Shown: one piece after another, positions 42,840 through 49,743 of the stretch
Layout of the letters: each line of letters opens with the position of its first letter
Numbering within the stretch: the first letter of the stretch is position 1
DNA from: Ralstonia condita
Lineage (GTDB): Bacteria > Pseudomonadota > Gammaproteobacteria > Burkholderiales > Burkholderiaceae
NCBI RefSeq assembly: GCF_958405655.1
Contig: NZ_CATYWO010000001.1
Coordinates: 682,001-746,000, forward strand
Reading direction: 5' to 3'
DNA length: 64,000 bases
Position numbers and translations under genes: made by a program
The notes under the pieces: generated by a model
Told to the model about the DNA's origin: nothing
The model's input: only the letters and a program-made list of their open reading frames with translations
Database searches by the model: none

Positions 42840-43856
42840 ATGAAAGTGTTTTACGACAAGGACGCTGACCTCTCCCTGATCAAGGGCAAGAACGTCACCA
42901 TCATCGGCTATGGCTCGCAAGGCCACGCCCACGCCCTGAACCTGAACGACTCGGGCGTGAAGGTGACGGTCGGTCTGCGCAAGAACGGCGCGTCGTGGAA
43001 CAAGGCTGTCAACGCCGGCCTGCAGGTCAAGGAAGTGGCCGAGGCTGTGAAGGAAGCCGACGTCGTCATGATCCTGCTGCCGGACGAGCAGATCGCCGAC
43101 GTGTACAAGAACGAAGTGCACGGCAACATCAAGCAAGGCGCTGCACTGGCATTCGCTCACGGCTTCAACGTGCACTACGGTGCCGTGATCCCGCGCGCCG
43201 ACCTGGACGTCATCATGATTGCCCCGAAGGCTCCGGGCCATACCGTGCGTGGCACGTACACCCAAGGTGGCGGCGTGCCGCACCTGATTGCCGTGCACCA
43301 GGACAAGTCGGGCGCCGCGCGTGATATCGCCCTGTCGTACGCCACCGCCAACGGCGGCGGCCGTGCCGGCATCATCGAGACGAACTTCCGCGAAGAAACC
43401 GAAACCGACCTGTTCGGCGAGCAAGCCGTGCTGTGCGGCGGTACCGTCGAACTGATCAAGGCTGGTTTCGAGACGCTGGTGGAGGCTGGTTACGCTCCGG
43501 AAATGGCGTACTTCGAGTGCCTGCACGAGCTGAAGCTGATCGTCGACCTGATCTATGAAGGCGGCATCGCCAACATGAACTACTCGATCTCGAACAACGC
43601 CGAATACGGCGAGTACGTCACTGGCCCGCGCGTCGTGACGGAAGAGACCAAGAAGGCCATGAAGCAATGCCTGAAGGACATCCAGACCGGCGAATACGCC
43701 AAGAGCTTCCTGCTGGAGTACAAGGCAGGCCAGCCGACGCTGATCTCGCGTCGTCGCTTGACCGAAGAGCACCAGATCGAGCAAGTGGGCGCCAAGCTGC
43801 GTGCGATGATGCCGTGGATCGCCAAGAACAAGCTGGTCGACCAGACGAAGAACTGA
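42840..43856 (+). CDS. ilvC: Ketol-acid reductoisomerase, class I
   Basis: NADPH-dependent isomerisation and reduction of acetolactate, the second step of Val/Leu synthesis. The 338 residues are the short class I length. The Rossmann motif is TIIGYGSQGHAHALNLNDSG (about 19-38), and the catalytic region includes AFAHGFNVHYG, APKAPGHTVRGTY and ETNFREETETDLFGEQ. It lies 76 nt after ilvH and ends in a strong terminator. Confidence 0.98.
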   Translation: MKVFYDKDADLSLIKGKNVTIIGYGSQGHAHALNLNDSGVKVTVGLRKNGASWNKAVNAGLQVKEVAEAVKEADVVMILLPDEQIADVYKNEVHGNIKQGAALAFAHGFNVHYGAVIPRADLDVIMIAPKAPGHTVRGTYTQGGGVPHLIAVHQDKSGAARDIALSYATANGGGRAGIIETNFREETETDLFGEQAVLCGGTVELIKAGFETLVEAGYAPEMAYFECLHELKLIVDLIYEGGIANMNYSISNNAEYGEYVTGPRVVTEETKKAMKQCLKDIQTGEYAKSFLLEYKAGQPTLISRRRLTEEHQIEQVGAKLRAMMPWIAKNKLVDQTKN

Positions 43857-43880
43857 TTGTTCGCGCCTTGTGCGAGAAGA

Positions 43881-43906
43881 AGCCAGCCTCCGGGCTGGCT
43901 TTTTTT
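43881..43906 (+). terminator. Rho-independent terminator after ilvC
   Basis: Perfect 8-bp stem AGCCAGCC / GGCTGGCT with a TCCG tetraloop, followed by six to seven T. Confidence 0.95.
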
Positions 43907-44004
43907 ATGCTGAATCCGGGGCGCCAACCATTGTTTCAAGTGCTGGCGCGGCCCCGTGTCGGCTAGAATGCCGCATTTCCTTCAAGACGCTGTCGAGGTC
44001 TGAT

Positions 44005-44652
44005 TTGAACAACACGTATCCGCATCCCATCATCGCCCGCGAGGGCTGGCCGTACCTGGGCGGGATTTTCATCGTCACGCTCATCGTGCAGGCTGCCGCC
44101 GGCTTCGGCTGGGCTTGGCCGTTCTGGATGCTGACGCTGTTTGTGCTGCAGTTTTTCCGCGATCCGGCGCGCGCCGTGCCCACGCAGGCCAATGCGATTC
44201 TGTCGCCGGCCGATGGTCGCATCGTCGCCGTCGAGCAAGTGCGTGATCCGTACGCCGATCGCGATGCGCTGAAGATCAGCGTGTTCATGAACGTGTTCAA
44301 CGTGCACTCGAACCGTGCGCCGGTCGACGGCACGGTGCAGCAAGTGCAGTATTTTCCCGGCAAGTTCGTGAATGCCGACTTGGACAAGGCTTCGCTGGAG
44401 AACGAGCGTAATGCAGTCGTGTTGCGTCGCGCCGACGGGCAGCTCGTCACGTCGGTGCAGGTGGCCGGTTTGATCGCGCGTCGTATTCTTTGCTATACCA
44501 AGGCAGGCGAGACGCTTGTACGTGGTCAGCGCTACGGTTTCATCCGATTCGGCTCGCGCGTCGATGTGTATCTTCCGCTGACTGCGCGCCCGCGCGTGAC
44601 AATTGGCGAGAAAGTGTCTGCGACCCTCACGGTGCTCGCCGAACTGGACTGA
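44005..44652 (+). CDS. psd: Phosphatidylserine decarboxylase proenzyme (TTG start)
   Basis: Makes phosphatidylethanolamine from phosphatidylserine. Starting at TTG 44005 (NNTYPHPIIAREGWP follows) gives 215 residues, the family length for this short archaeal/betaproteobacterial type, with GAGG 8 nt upstream. No ATG exists near the homologous N-terminus. One membrane segment lies at about 19-45. The self-cleavage site that yields the pyruvoyl group is RFGS near residue 182. It is followed 11 nt later by pssA, the preceding enzyme of the pathway. Confidence 0.95.
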   Translation: MNNTYPHPIIAREGWPYLGGIFIVTLIVQAAAGFGWAWPFWMLTLFVLQFFRDPARAVPTQANAILSPADGRIVAVEQVRDPYADRDALKISVFMNVFNVHSNRAPVDGTVQQVQYFPGKFVNADLDKASLENERNAVVLRRADGQLVTSVQVAGLIARRILCYTKAGETLVRGQRYGFIRFGSRVDVYLPLTARPRVTIGEKVSATLTVLAELD

Positions 44653-44663
44653 CGGAGGCTGCC

Positions 44664-45536
44664 ATGCCCGCGTTCAACCGGCGCAAGAAGCGCTTTACTG
44701 CCAACAATGTGACGCACCTGCGTCCGTTGCGCCACAACCATCCACGATCGGAGGACGACGACCTCGAGGTCATGCGTCCACGTCGGCGCGGCATTTACCT
44801 GCTGCCCAATGCCTTCACGACAGCGGCCCTGTTCGCGGGCTTTTTTGCGATCGTGCAGGCCATGAACCTGAACTTCGAGACGGCGGCCATTGCCATCTTT
44901 GCGGCGATGGTGCTTGACGGCATGGACGGGCGTGTCGCACGCATCACCCACACGCAAAGCGCGTTTGGTGAACAATACGACTCGCTGTCGGACATGGTGT
45001 CATTCGGTGTCGCGCCCGCGCTGGTGATGTACGAGTGGATCTTACGTGACCTGGGCAAGTGGGGCTGGTTGGCTGCGTTCGTTTACTGCGCAGGCGCAGC
45101 GCTGCGTCTGGCGCGCTTCAACACCAACATTGGTGTGGTCGACAAACGCTTCTTCCAGGGGATGCCGAGCCCGGCCGCCGCTGCGCTGATCGCCGGCTTT
45201 GTCTGGCTGGCCATCGACAACAAGCTGCCCGTCAAGGAGCTGTGGATGCCGTGGGTTGCATTCGGGCTGACCCTGTATGCAGGGCTGTCGATGGTGTCGA
45301 ATGCGCCGTTCTACAGTGGCAAGGCGCTTGATGTGCGGCACCGTGTGCCGTTCGGTGTGATGGTGCTGGTGCTTGTGCTGTTCGTGGTGGTATCGAGCGA
45401 TCCGCCGGTGGCACTGTTCGGCCTGTTCGTTGGCTACGCCCTATCGGGTTATCTCCTCTGGGGCTGGCGCACGTTGCACGGGCAGCAGGGAAGTCCGCGC
45501 TTGCCAAGGCAGGCGTCCGAAGATGCGCATGAGTGA
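44664..45536 (+). CDS. pssA: CDP-diacylglycerol-serine O-phosphatidyltransferase
   Basis: Inner-membrane enzyme making phosphatidylserine. The 290 residues include the CDP-alcohol phosphotransferase signature LDGMDGRVARITHTQSAFGE followed by the last Asp pair (YDSLSDMVSFG), and about eight membrane helices. A basic N-terminal region (NRRKKRFTANN) precedes them. GGAGG lies just upstream of the ATG at 44664. Its product is the substrate of Psd encoded just before. Confidence 0.96.
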   Translation: MPAFNRRKKRFTANNVTHLRPLRHNHPRSEDDDLEVMRPRRRGIYLLPNAFTTAALFAGFFAIVQAMNLNFETAAIAIFAAMVLDGMDGRVARITHTQSAFGEQYDSLSDMVSFGVAPALVMYEWILRDLGKWGWLAAFVYCAGAALRLARFNTNIGVVDKRFFQGMPSPAAAALIAGFVWLAIDNKLPVKELWMPWVAFGLTLYAGLSMVSNAPFYSGKALDVRHRVPFGVMVLVLVLFVVVSSDPPVALFGLFVGYALSGYLLWGWRTLHGQQGSPRLPRQASEDAHE

Positions 45537-45560
45537 CTGGTGCGCTGCACGATTGTGCGC

Positions 45561-45589
45561 TTGCGTCAATTTTTGAATTCGTCTATAGT
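45561..45589 (+). promoter_or_regulatory. leuA leader promoter
   Basis: TTGCGT (45561-45566), 17 bp, TATAGT (45584-45589). The expected transcription start (about 45595-45597) falls on or next to the ATG of the leader peptide at 45597. Confidence 0.8.
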
Positions 45590-45596
45590 CGACCGC

Positions 45597-45680
45597 ATGC
45601 TTTCGCGTCTGATTTCCATTCTGATTACGCTAGTCTCGATTGATGGCCTACTAGGTCGTCAGGTCGGGGCACGCGCATAG
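45597..45680 (+). CDS. leuL: leuA leader peptide (attenuator), 27 residues
   Basis: An ORF too short for standard gene calling. It reads MLSRLISILITLVSIDGLLG, then RQVGARA and stop. It contains six Leu (CTT, CTG, CTG, CTA, CTA, CTA), four Ile (ATT) and two Val (GTC). CTA is unexpected in this GC-rich genome, where CTG and CTC dominate, so charged tRNA for it should be limiting. No SD is visible, and the predicted RNA start coincides with its ATG, suggesting leaderless translation. It lies in front of a terminator and leuA, as in classical amino-acid attenuators. Confidence 0.85.
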   Translation: MLSRLISILITLVSIDGLLGRQVGARA

Positions 45681-45750
45681 GAAATAGCAAGACAAGGCAA
45701 GCTGAAACCGCCAAGTTTTCGCGAACCAGGATTCACAGCGCCCCGGCCTG
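45660..45750 (+). promoter_or_regulatory. Antiterminator of the leuA attenuator
   Basis: CAGGTCGGGGC at 45660-45670, within the last codons of the leader peptide, can pair with GCCCCGGCCTG at 45740-45750 (11 bp, one G-U). The second element is the 5' arm of the terminator. A ribosome stalled at Leu codons upstream would leave this pairing free and allow read-through. One reaching the stop codon would mask 45660-45670 and allow termination. Confidence 0.75.
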
Positions 45751-45780
45751 CAACCATGCACGCCGGGGCGTTTTGCATTT
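45739..45780 (+). terminator. Attenuator terminator before leuA
   Basis: Stem CGCCCCGGC / GCCGGGGCG (45739-45747 with 45762-45770), whose loop has an extra TGC/GCA pairing, followed by TTTTGCATTTT. It lies 73 nt before the leuA start. Confidence 0.9.
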
Positions 45781-45852
45781 TGCGCCGCAAAAAGCCAGCC
45801 CTTCACACCACTGAGATCGACGCCAAAAACGTCACGCCACCAAGGAGCCGCC

Positions 45853-47394
45853 ATGAGCGACAAACTCATTATTTTTGATACCACGTTGCGCGATGGCGAG
45901 CAGTCCCCTGGCGCCTCGATGACCAAGGAAGAAAAGATCCGTATCGCCAAACAGCTCGAGCGGCTCAAGGTGGACGTGATCGAAGCCGGTTTCGCGGCCA
46001 GCTCGAATGGCGACTTCGAGGCCATCCGCGCGATTGCGCAGTCGGTCAAGGACTCGCGAATCTGTTCCCTGGCTCGCGCCAACGACCGTGATATCTCCCG
46101 CGCGGCCGAGGCGTTGAAGCCCGCCGGTCAGTTCCGGATTCATACATTCATCGCCACTTCGGCGCTGCACATGGAAAAGAAGCTGCGCATGACGCCGGAT
46201 CAGGTGTACGAGCAGGCCCGTCTTGCGGTGCGGTTCGCGCGTCAGTTCACGGACGACATTGAGTTCTCGCCGGAAGATGGCAGCCGCTCCGACATGGATT
46301 TCCTCTGTCGCGTGCTGGAAGGCGTGATCGCCGAGGGCGCGACGACGATCAATCTTCCCGATACGGTGGGTTACGCGGTGCCGGAAGGTTATGCCGCACT
46401 GATTCGCTCGGTGCGCGAGCGCATCCCGAATTCGGACAAGGCGATCTGGTCGGTGCACTGCCATAACGACCTCGGCATGGCAGTCGCCAATTCGCTGGCT
46501 GCGGTCAAGCTGGGTGGCGCGCGTCAGGTCGAATGCACCATCAACGGCCTGGGTGAACGCGCCGGCAATACCAGCCTGGAAGAGGTGGTGATGGCCGTCA
46601 AGACGCGCCGCGACTACTTCAACCTCGACGTCGGCGTTGACACGACGCAGATCGTCCCGGCTTCCAAGCTCGTCTCGCAGATCACCGGTTTCGTGGTGCA
46701 GCCCAACAAGGCTGTGGTGGGCGCAAACGCCTTCGCACATGCCTCCGGCATTCACCAGGACGGCGTGCTGAAGGCGCGCGACACGTACGAAATCATGCGC
46801 GCGGAAGACGTGGGCTGGTCTGCGAACAAGATCGTTCTCGGCAAGCTGTCGGGCCGCAACGCGTTCAAGCAACGCTTGCAGGAACTCGGTATCGAACTCG
46901 ATTCGGAGGCGGAACTCAATGCAGCCTTTACGCGCTTCAAGGAGCTGGCCGATCAGAAGGCCGAGATCTTCGACGAAGACATCGTTGCCATCGTCTCGGA
47001 TGAGGCGCAGCAGAGCGAAGGCGAGCATTTCCGCTTCGTGTCGCTGTCGCAGCGCTCGGAAACCGGCGAGCGTCCGCATGCCCGCATCGTGTTCGTGGCG
47101 GACGGCAAGGAGGTAACGGGCGAGGCGGAAGGCAACGGTCCTGTTGATGCCACCCTCAATGCCATCGAGAGCAAGGTTGCCAGCGGTGCCGAGCAGTTGT
47201 TGTATTCCGTCAATGCCATCACGACGGGTACGCAGGCGCAGGGCGAGGTTACGGTTCGCCTGTCGAAGTCGGGCCGCATCGTCAACGGCGTGGGCACGGA
47301 TCCGGATATCGTCGCCGCCTCGGCCAAGGCGTATCTGGCCGCGCTGAACAAGCTGCAGGACAAGAGCAGCGAGAAGCTCAATCCTCAGATCTGA
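45853..47394 (+). CDS. leuA: 2-Isopropylmalate synthase
   Basis: Condenses acetyl-CoA with 2-ketoisovalerate, the committed step to leucine. 513 residues. The HMGL-like barrel starts at IIFDTTLRDGEQSPGASMTK and has metal ligands in HCHNDLGMAVANS. The C-terminal LeuA allosteric domain (from about 390) gives leucine feedback. AAGGAG lies 7 nt before the ATG. It is preceded by a Leu-rich leader peptide and terminator, so synthesis is probably also controlled by transcription attenuation. Confidence 0.98.
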   Translation: MSDKLIIFDTTLRDGEQSPGASMTKEEKIRIAKQLERLKVDVIEAGFAASSNGDFEAIRAIAQSVKDSRICSLARANDRDISRAAEALKPAGQFRIHTFIATSALHMEKKLRMTPDQVYEQARLAVRFARQFTDDIEFSPEDGSRSDMDFLCRVLEGVIAEGATTINLPDTVGYAVPEGYAALIRSVRERIPNSDKAIWSVHCHNDLGMAVANSLAAVKLGGARQVECTINGLGERAGNTSLEEVVMAVKTRRDYFNLDVGVDTTQIVPASKLVSQITGFVVQPNKAVVGANAFAHASGIHQDGVLKARDTYEIMRAEDVGWSANKIVLGKLSGRNAFKQRLQELGIELDSEAELNAAFTRFKELADQKAEIFDEDIVAIVSDEAQQSEGEHFRFVSLSQRSETGERPHARIVFVADGKEVTGEAEGNGPVDATLNAIESKVASGAEQLLYSVNAITTGTQAQGEVTVRLSKSGRIVNGVGTDPDIVAASAKAYLAALNKLQDKSSEKLNPQI

Positions 47395-47733
47395 TCGCGG
47401 TTCCACAGGAACATCACAGAGCGCGCACCCGGTTACCCATCGGGTCGCGAAGCGGGTACGGCCGTATCGGGTTGCAGAAGAAGCGTGATCCGATGCCAGC
47501 CGTCTTTGAGAGCGGTGTCCGTGCGATCCACGACATTGCCGACCCGAATGTCCACGCCAGGTCATCTGCCTCGCGTGGATGTTGCCGCTGAAAAACGACG
47601 CGCGCTCATCCCTTTGCCACGATCGCGTGTCGAAGCCCGGTGCCGATTTCGGGGGTGCAGTCGCTGGGCAAGGGCGGCTGCTTGTGCTTGCGCCCGTGGC
47701 GGCTTTACCATCCGCGCTTCACGGGGAGTTGCC
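47395..47733. other. Intergenic region leuA to binding-protein gene
   Basis: 339 bases with no convincing gene. A small hairpin GTTCC-aca-GGAAC lies 20 nt after leuA but lacks a T tract. A short minus-strand frame reads VDIRVGNVVDRTDTALKDG from a GTG. It has no family I recognise and might be a gene remnant. Confidence 0.35.
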
Positions 47734-48993
47734 ATGATGTTACGTTGGTTGATGGCCGCGCTGGCGGCAGTGGGCCTGTGCGGTGCGGCATGCGCTCAGC
47801 CTGAGGCCGCGCCGATCCGGCTCGCACTGATTGAAGGCCTGTCGGGTCCCTTTGCCAATGCGGGCGAGGCGGTAGATCGCAATCTGCGCATTGCCATTGA
47901 ACGTGTGAACGCGCGCGGAGGCGTGAGGCTACCCGATGGGCGCCATCCACTCGCCCTGGTGCGTTTCGACAGCAAGAACACCGTCGATGAGTCTCTGCTG
48001 CAATTGCAGGCGGCCACCGATGCGGGCATCCGATTTGTCATGCAGGGCAATAGCTCTGCGGCTGCGGCGGCGCTGTCGACGTCGATTTCGCGCTACAACG
48101 AGCGCCATCCTGGCGCGCGCGTGCTATTTCTGAACTATGCCGCCGCCGATCCGGCATTGACCAACGAAGCATGCAGTTTCTGGCACTTTCGCTTCGATGC
48201 CTCGGCCGAGATGCGCATGCATGCCCTGACCGAAGTCATCCGCACGGACCCGTCCATCAAGAAGGTCTATCTGATCGGGCAGGACTACACGTTTGGTCGT
48301 CAGGTCGCGCAGTCTGCACGCCAGCAGTTGGGAGAGAAACGGCCCGATGTCGCCATCGTCGGCGAGGTGCTGCATCCGATTGGCAAGGTGAAGGACTTTG
48401 CGCCTTACGTGGCGCGCATTGCAGCGTCGGGGGCCGATACGGTCATCACCGGTAACTGGGGCAATGACCTGACGCTGCTCGTCAAAGCCGCCCGCGATGC
48501 GGGGCTCAAAGCGCGTTTCTTCACGTTCTATGGCAACTCGCTGGGTGCGCCTGGCGCGATGGGGGAGGCAGGCGTCGGCCGTGTGGTGGCGGTGGCGGAG
48601 TGGCATCCGAATCTAGGTGGCGCCAAATCAGACGCCTTCTATAGGACGTTCCGTGTACGCTATCCAGCCGCGGCGGACGACTACCCGGTTCTGCGTGACC
48701 AGATGATGGTCGACATGCTGGTCGCTGCCATCGAGCGCGCCGGCACGAATGAGGCGGCAGCCGTGGCGCGTGCTTTGGAAGGCGCTTCGATGGACAATGG
48801 TTTCCACCGCATCACGCTGCGCCCCGAGGACCACCAGGCGATCCAGCCGCTGATCGTCATGCAGATGGAGCGCGCGGGCACGCCTGGCGTACCCTTCGAT
48901 ATCGAGGGTTCCGGTTACGGCTTTCGCACGTTGAAAGTGATTAATGCGGCGCAAACGGCTTTGCCGACGACCTGCAAGATGGTGCGCCCCTGA
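47734..48993 (+). CDS. ABC transporter substrate-binding protein, branched-chain amino acid type
   Basis: A 419-residue periplasmic protein of the Leu/Ile/Val-binding family (type 1 fold). It has a signal peptide (MMLRWLMAALAAVGLCGAAC, cleavage about residue 22) and then IRLALIEGLSGPFANAGEA, the usual ligand-site start. KKVYLIGQDYTFGRQVAQS and TVITGNWGNDLTLLVKAA follow. GGGGAG precedes the ATG at 47734; 47737 is the alternative. No permease or ATPase genes are adjacent, so it is an orphan component and the ligand is unknown. Confidence 0.9.
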   Translation: MMLRWLMAALAAVGLCGAACAQPEAAPIRLALIEGLSGPFANAGEAVDRNLRIAIERVNARGGVRLPDGRHPLALVRFDSKNTVDESLLQLQAATDAGIRFVMQGNSSAAAAALSTSISRYNERHPGARVLFLNYAAADPALTNEACSFWHFRFDASAEMRMHALTEVIRTDPSIKKVYLIGQDYTFGRQVAQSARQQLGEKRPDVAIVGEVLHPIGKVKDFAPYVARIAASGADTVITGNWGNDLTLLVKAARDAGLKARFFTFYGNSLGAPGAMGEAGVGRVVAVAEWHPNLGGAKSDAFYRTFRVRYPAAADDYPVLRDQMMVDMLVAAIERAGTNEAAAVARALEGASMDNGFHRITLRPEDHQAIQPLIVMQMERAGTPGVPFDIEGSGYGFRTLKVINAAQTALPTTCKMVRP

Positions 48994-49013
48994 GCGGGAG
49001 TGGCATGAAACAG

Positions 49014-49041
49014 TCGTCAGTGCAATGTTCTGAGCTATAAT
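49014..49041 (+). promoter_or_regulatory. rpsO promoter
   Basis: A perfect TATAAT at 49036-49041 with TCGTCA at 49014-49019 (16 bp spacing). It gives a leader of about 108 nt before rpsO, room for the S15 autoregulatory structure known in other bacteria, although I could not recognise that fold. Confidence 0.6.
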
Positions 49042-49156
49042 CGCGGTCTTGCCGGCCTGATCGAGTCTGACACGTGTCCGGCAAGACTATCGTTTAACAC
49101 GGCATCGGCGGCGGCCACTCTTGGCGCTGCAGTGTCCGCAAGTCAAAGGAATCAAC

Positions 49157-49426
49157 ATGTCCGTCGCTGACATCAACAAGCAAGAAATCGTCAAGGATAA
49201 CGGCCGCAGCGCCAACGACACGGGTAGCCCGGAAGTGCAGGTTGCACTGCTGACGGCCCGCATCAACGAACTGCAGCCGCATTTCAAGGCGCACATGAAG
49301 GACCACCACAGCCGCCGCGGCCTGCTCAAGATGGTGAGCCGTCGTCGCCGTCTGCTGGACTATCTGAAGGGCAAGGACGCCGACCGTTACACCGCACTGG
49401 TTGCAAAGCTGGGTCTGCGCAAGTAA
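49157..49426 (+). CDS. rpsO: 30S ribosomal protein S15
   Basis: The 89 residues are identical in length to E. coli S15. The conserved rRNA-binding region is NDTGSPEVQVALLTARINEL and LKMVSRRRRLLDYLK. The start at 49157 (MSVADINKQEIV) follows AAAGGA. It is upstream of pnp as in most proteobacteria, with a terminator between. Confidence 0.98.
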   Translation: MSVADINKQEIVKDNGRSANDTGSPEVQVALLTARINELQPHFKAHMKDHHSRRGLLKMVSRRRRLLDYLKGKDADRYTALVAKLGLRK

Positions 49427-49460
49427 TGGTGGGTATCACGCGCAGCGCGTGATGAATAAG

Positions 49461-49498
49461 TGCCTGCGTCAGCATGCTGATGCAGGCATTTTGTTTTT
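49461..49498 (+). terminator. Terminator between rpsO and pnp
   Basis: A long stem TGCCTGCGTCAGC / GCTGATGCAGGCA (one G-T pair, tight loop), followed by TTTTGTTTTT. Probably partial, since rpsO and pnp are usually co-transcribed. Confidence 0.85.
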
Positions 49499-49540
49499 GG
49501 CGGCCGCGTTTGTGGTCGCGCCGGGCAACCGGCAAGCGAG

Positions 49541-49562
49541 GGCAGCCGGTTGATCGGCTGCC
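49541..49562 (+). promoter_or_regulatory. First stem-loop in the pnp leader
   Basis: Perfect 8-bp stem GGCAGCCG / CGGCTGCC with a 6-nt loop in the rpsO-pnp spacer, upstream of a larger hairpin. Confidence 0.6.
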
Positions 49563-49594
49563 AAGGGCCGGAGGCGGCAGGAAGCAGGATCTTG

Positions 49595-49639
49595 TGTCAT
49601 TCCAGCGCGGCGTTGCGGCAGCGCCGCTCTGGAATGGCA
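49595..49639 (+). promoter_or_regulatory. Long stem-loop in the pnp leader (possible RNase III site)
   Basis: CATTCCAG / CTGGAATG and, inside it, GCGGCG / CGCCGC separated by one mismatch form a stem of about 14 bp, extendable by three more pairs, with a 9-nt loop. It ends 104 nt before the pnp ATG. In E. coli a pnp leader hairpin is cut by RNase III and allows PNPase to repress its own mRNA; this one is placed similarly. Confidence 0.6.
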
Positions 49640-49743
49640 TAAACACACTTCTGCAACCGCACCGTCTTCCGGAGCGTGTTTGTCGTGGCGCATGAGAAAC
49701 GACGTCGAAGCGTCGGCGCCGCGAATACCGAACAGGAGAAAAC

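Noticed and set aside
49042..49156. An S15 autoregulatory pseudoknot before rpsO
   Set aside because: The leader has room for it, but I could not identify a convincing fold by eye.
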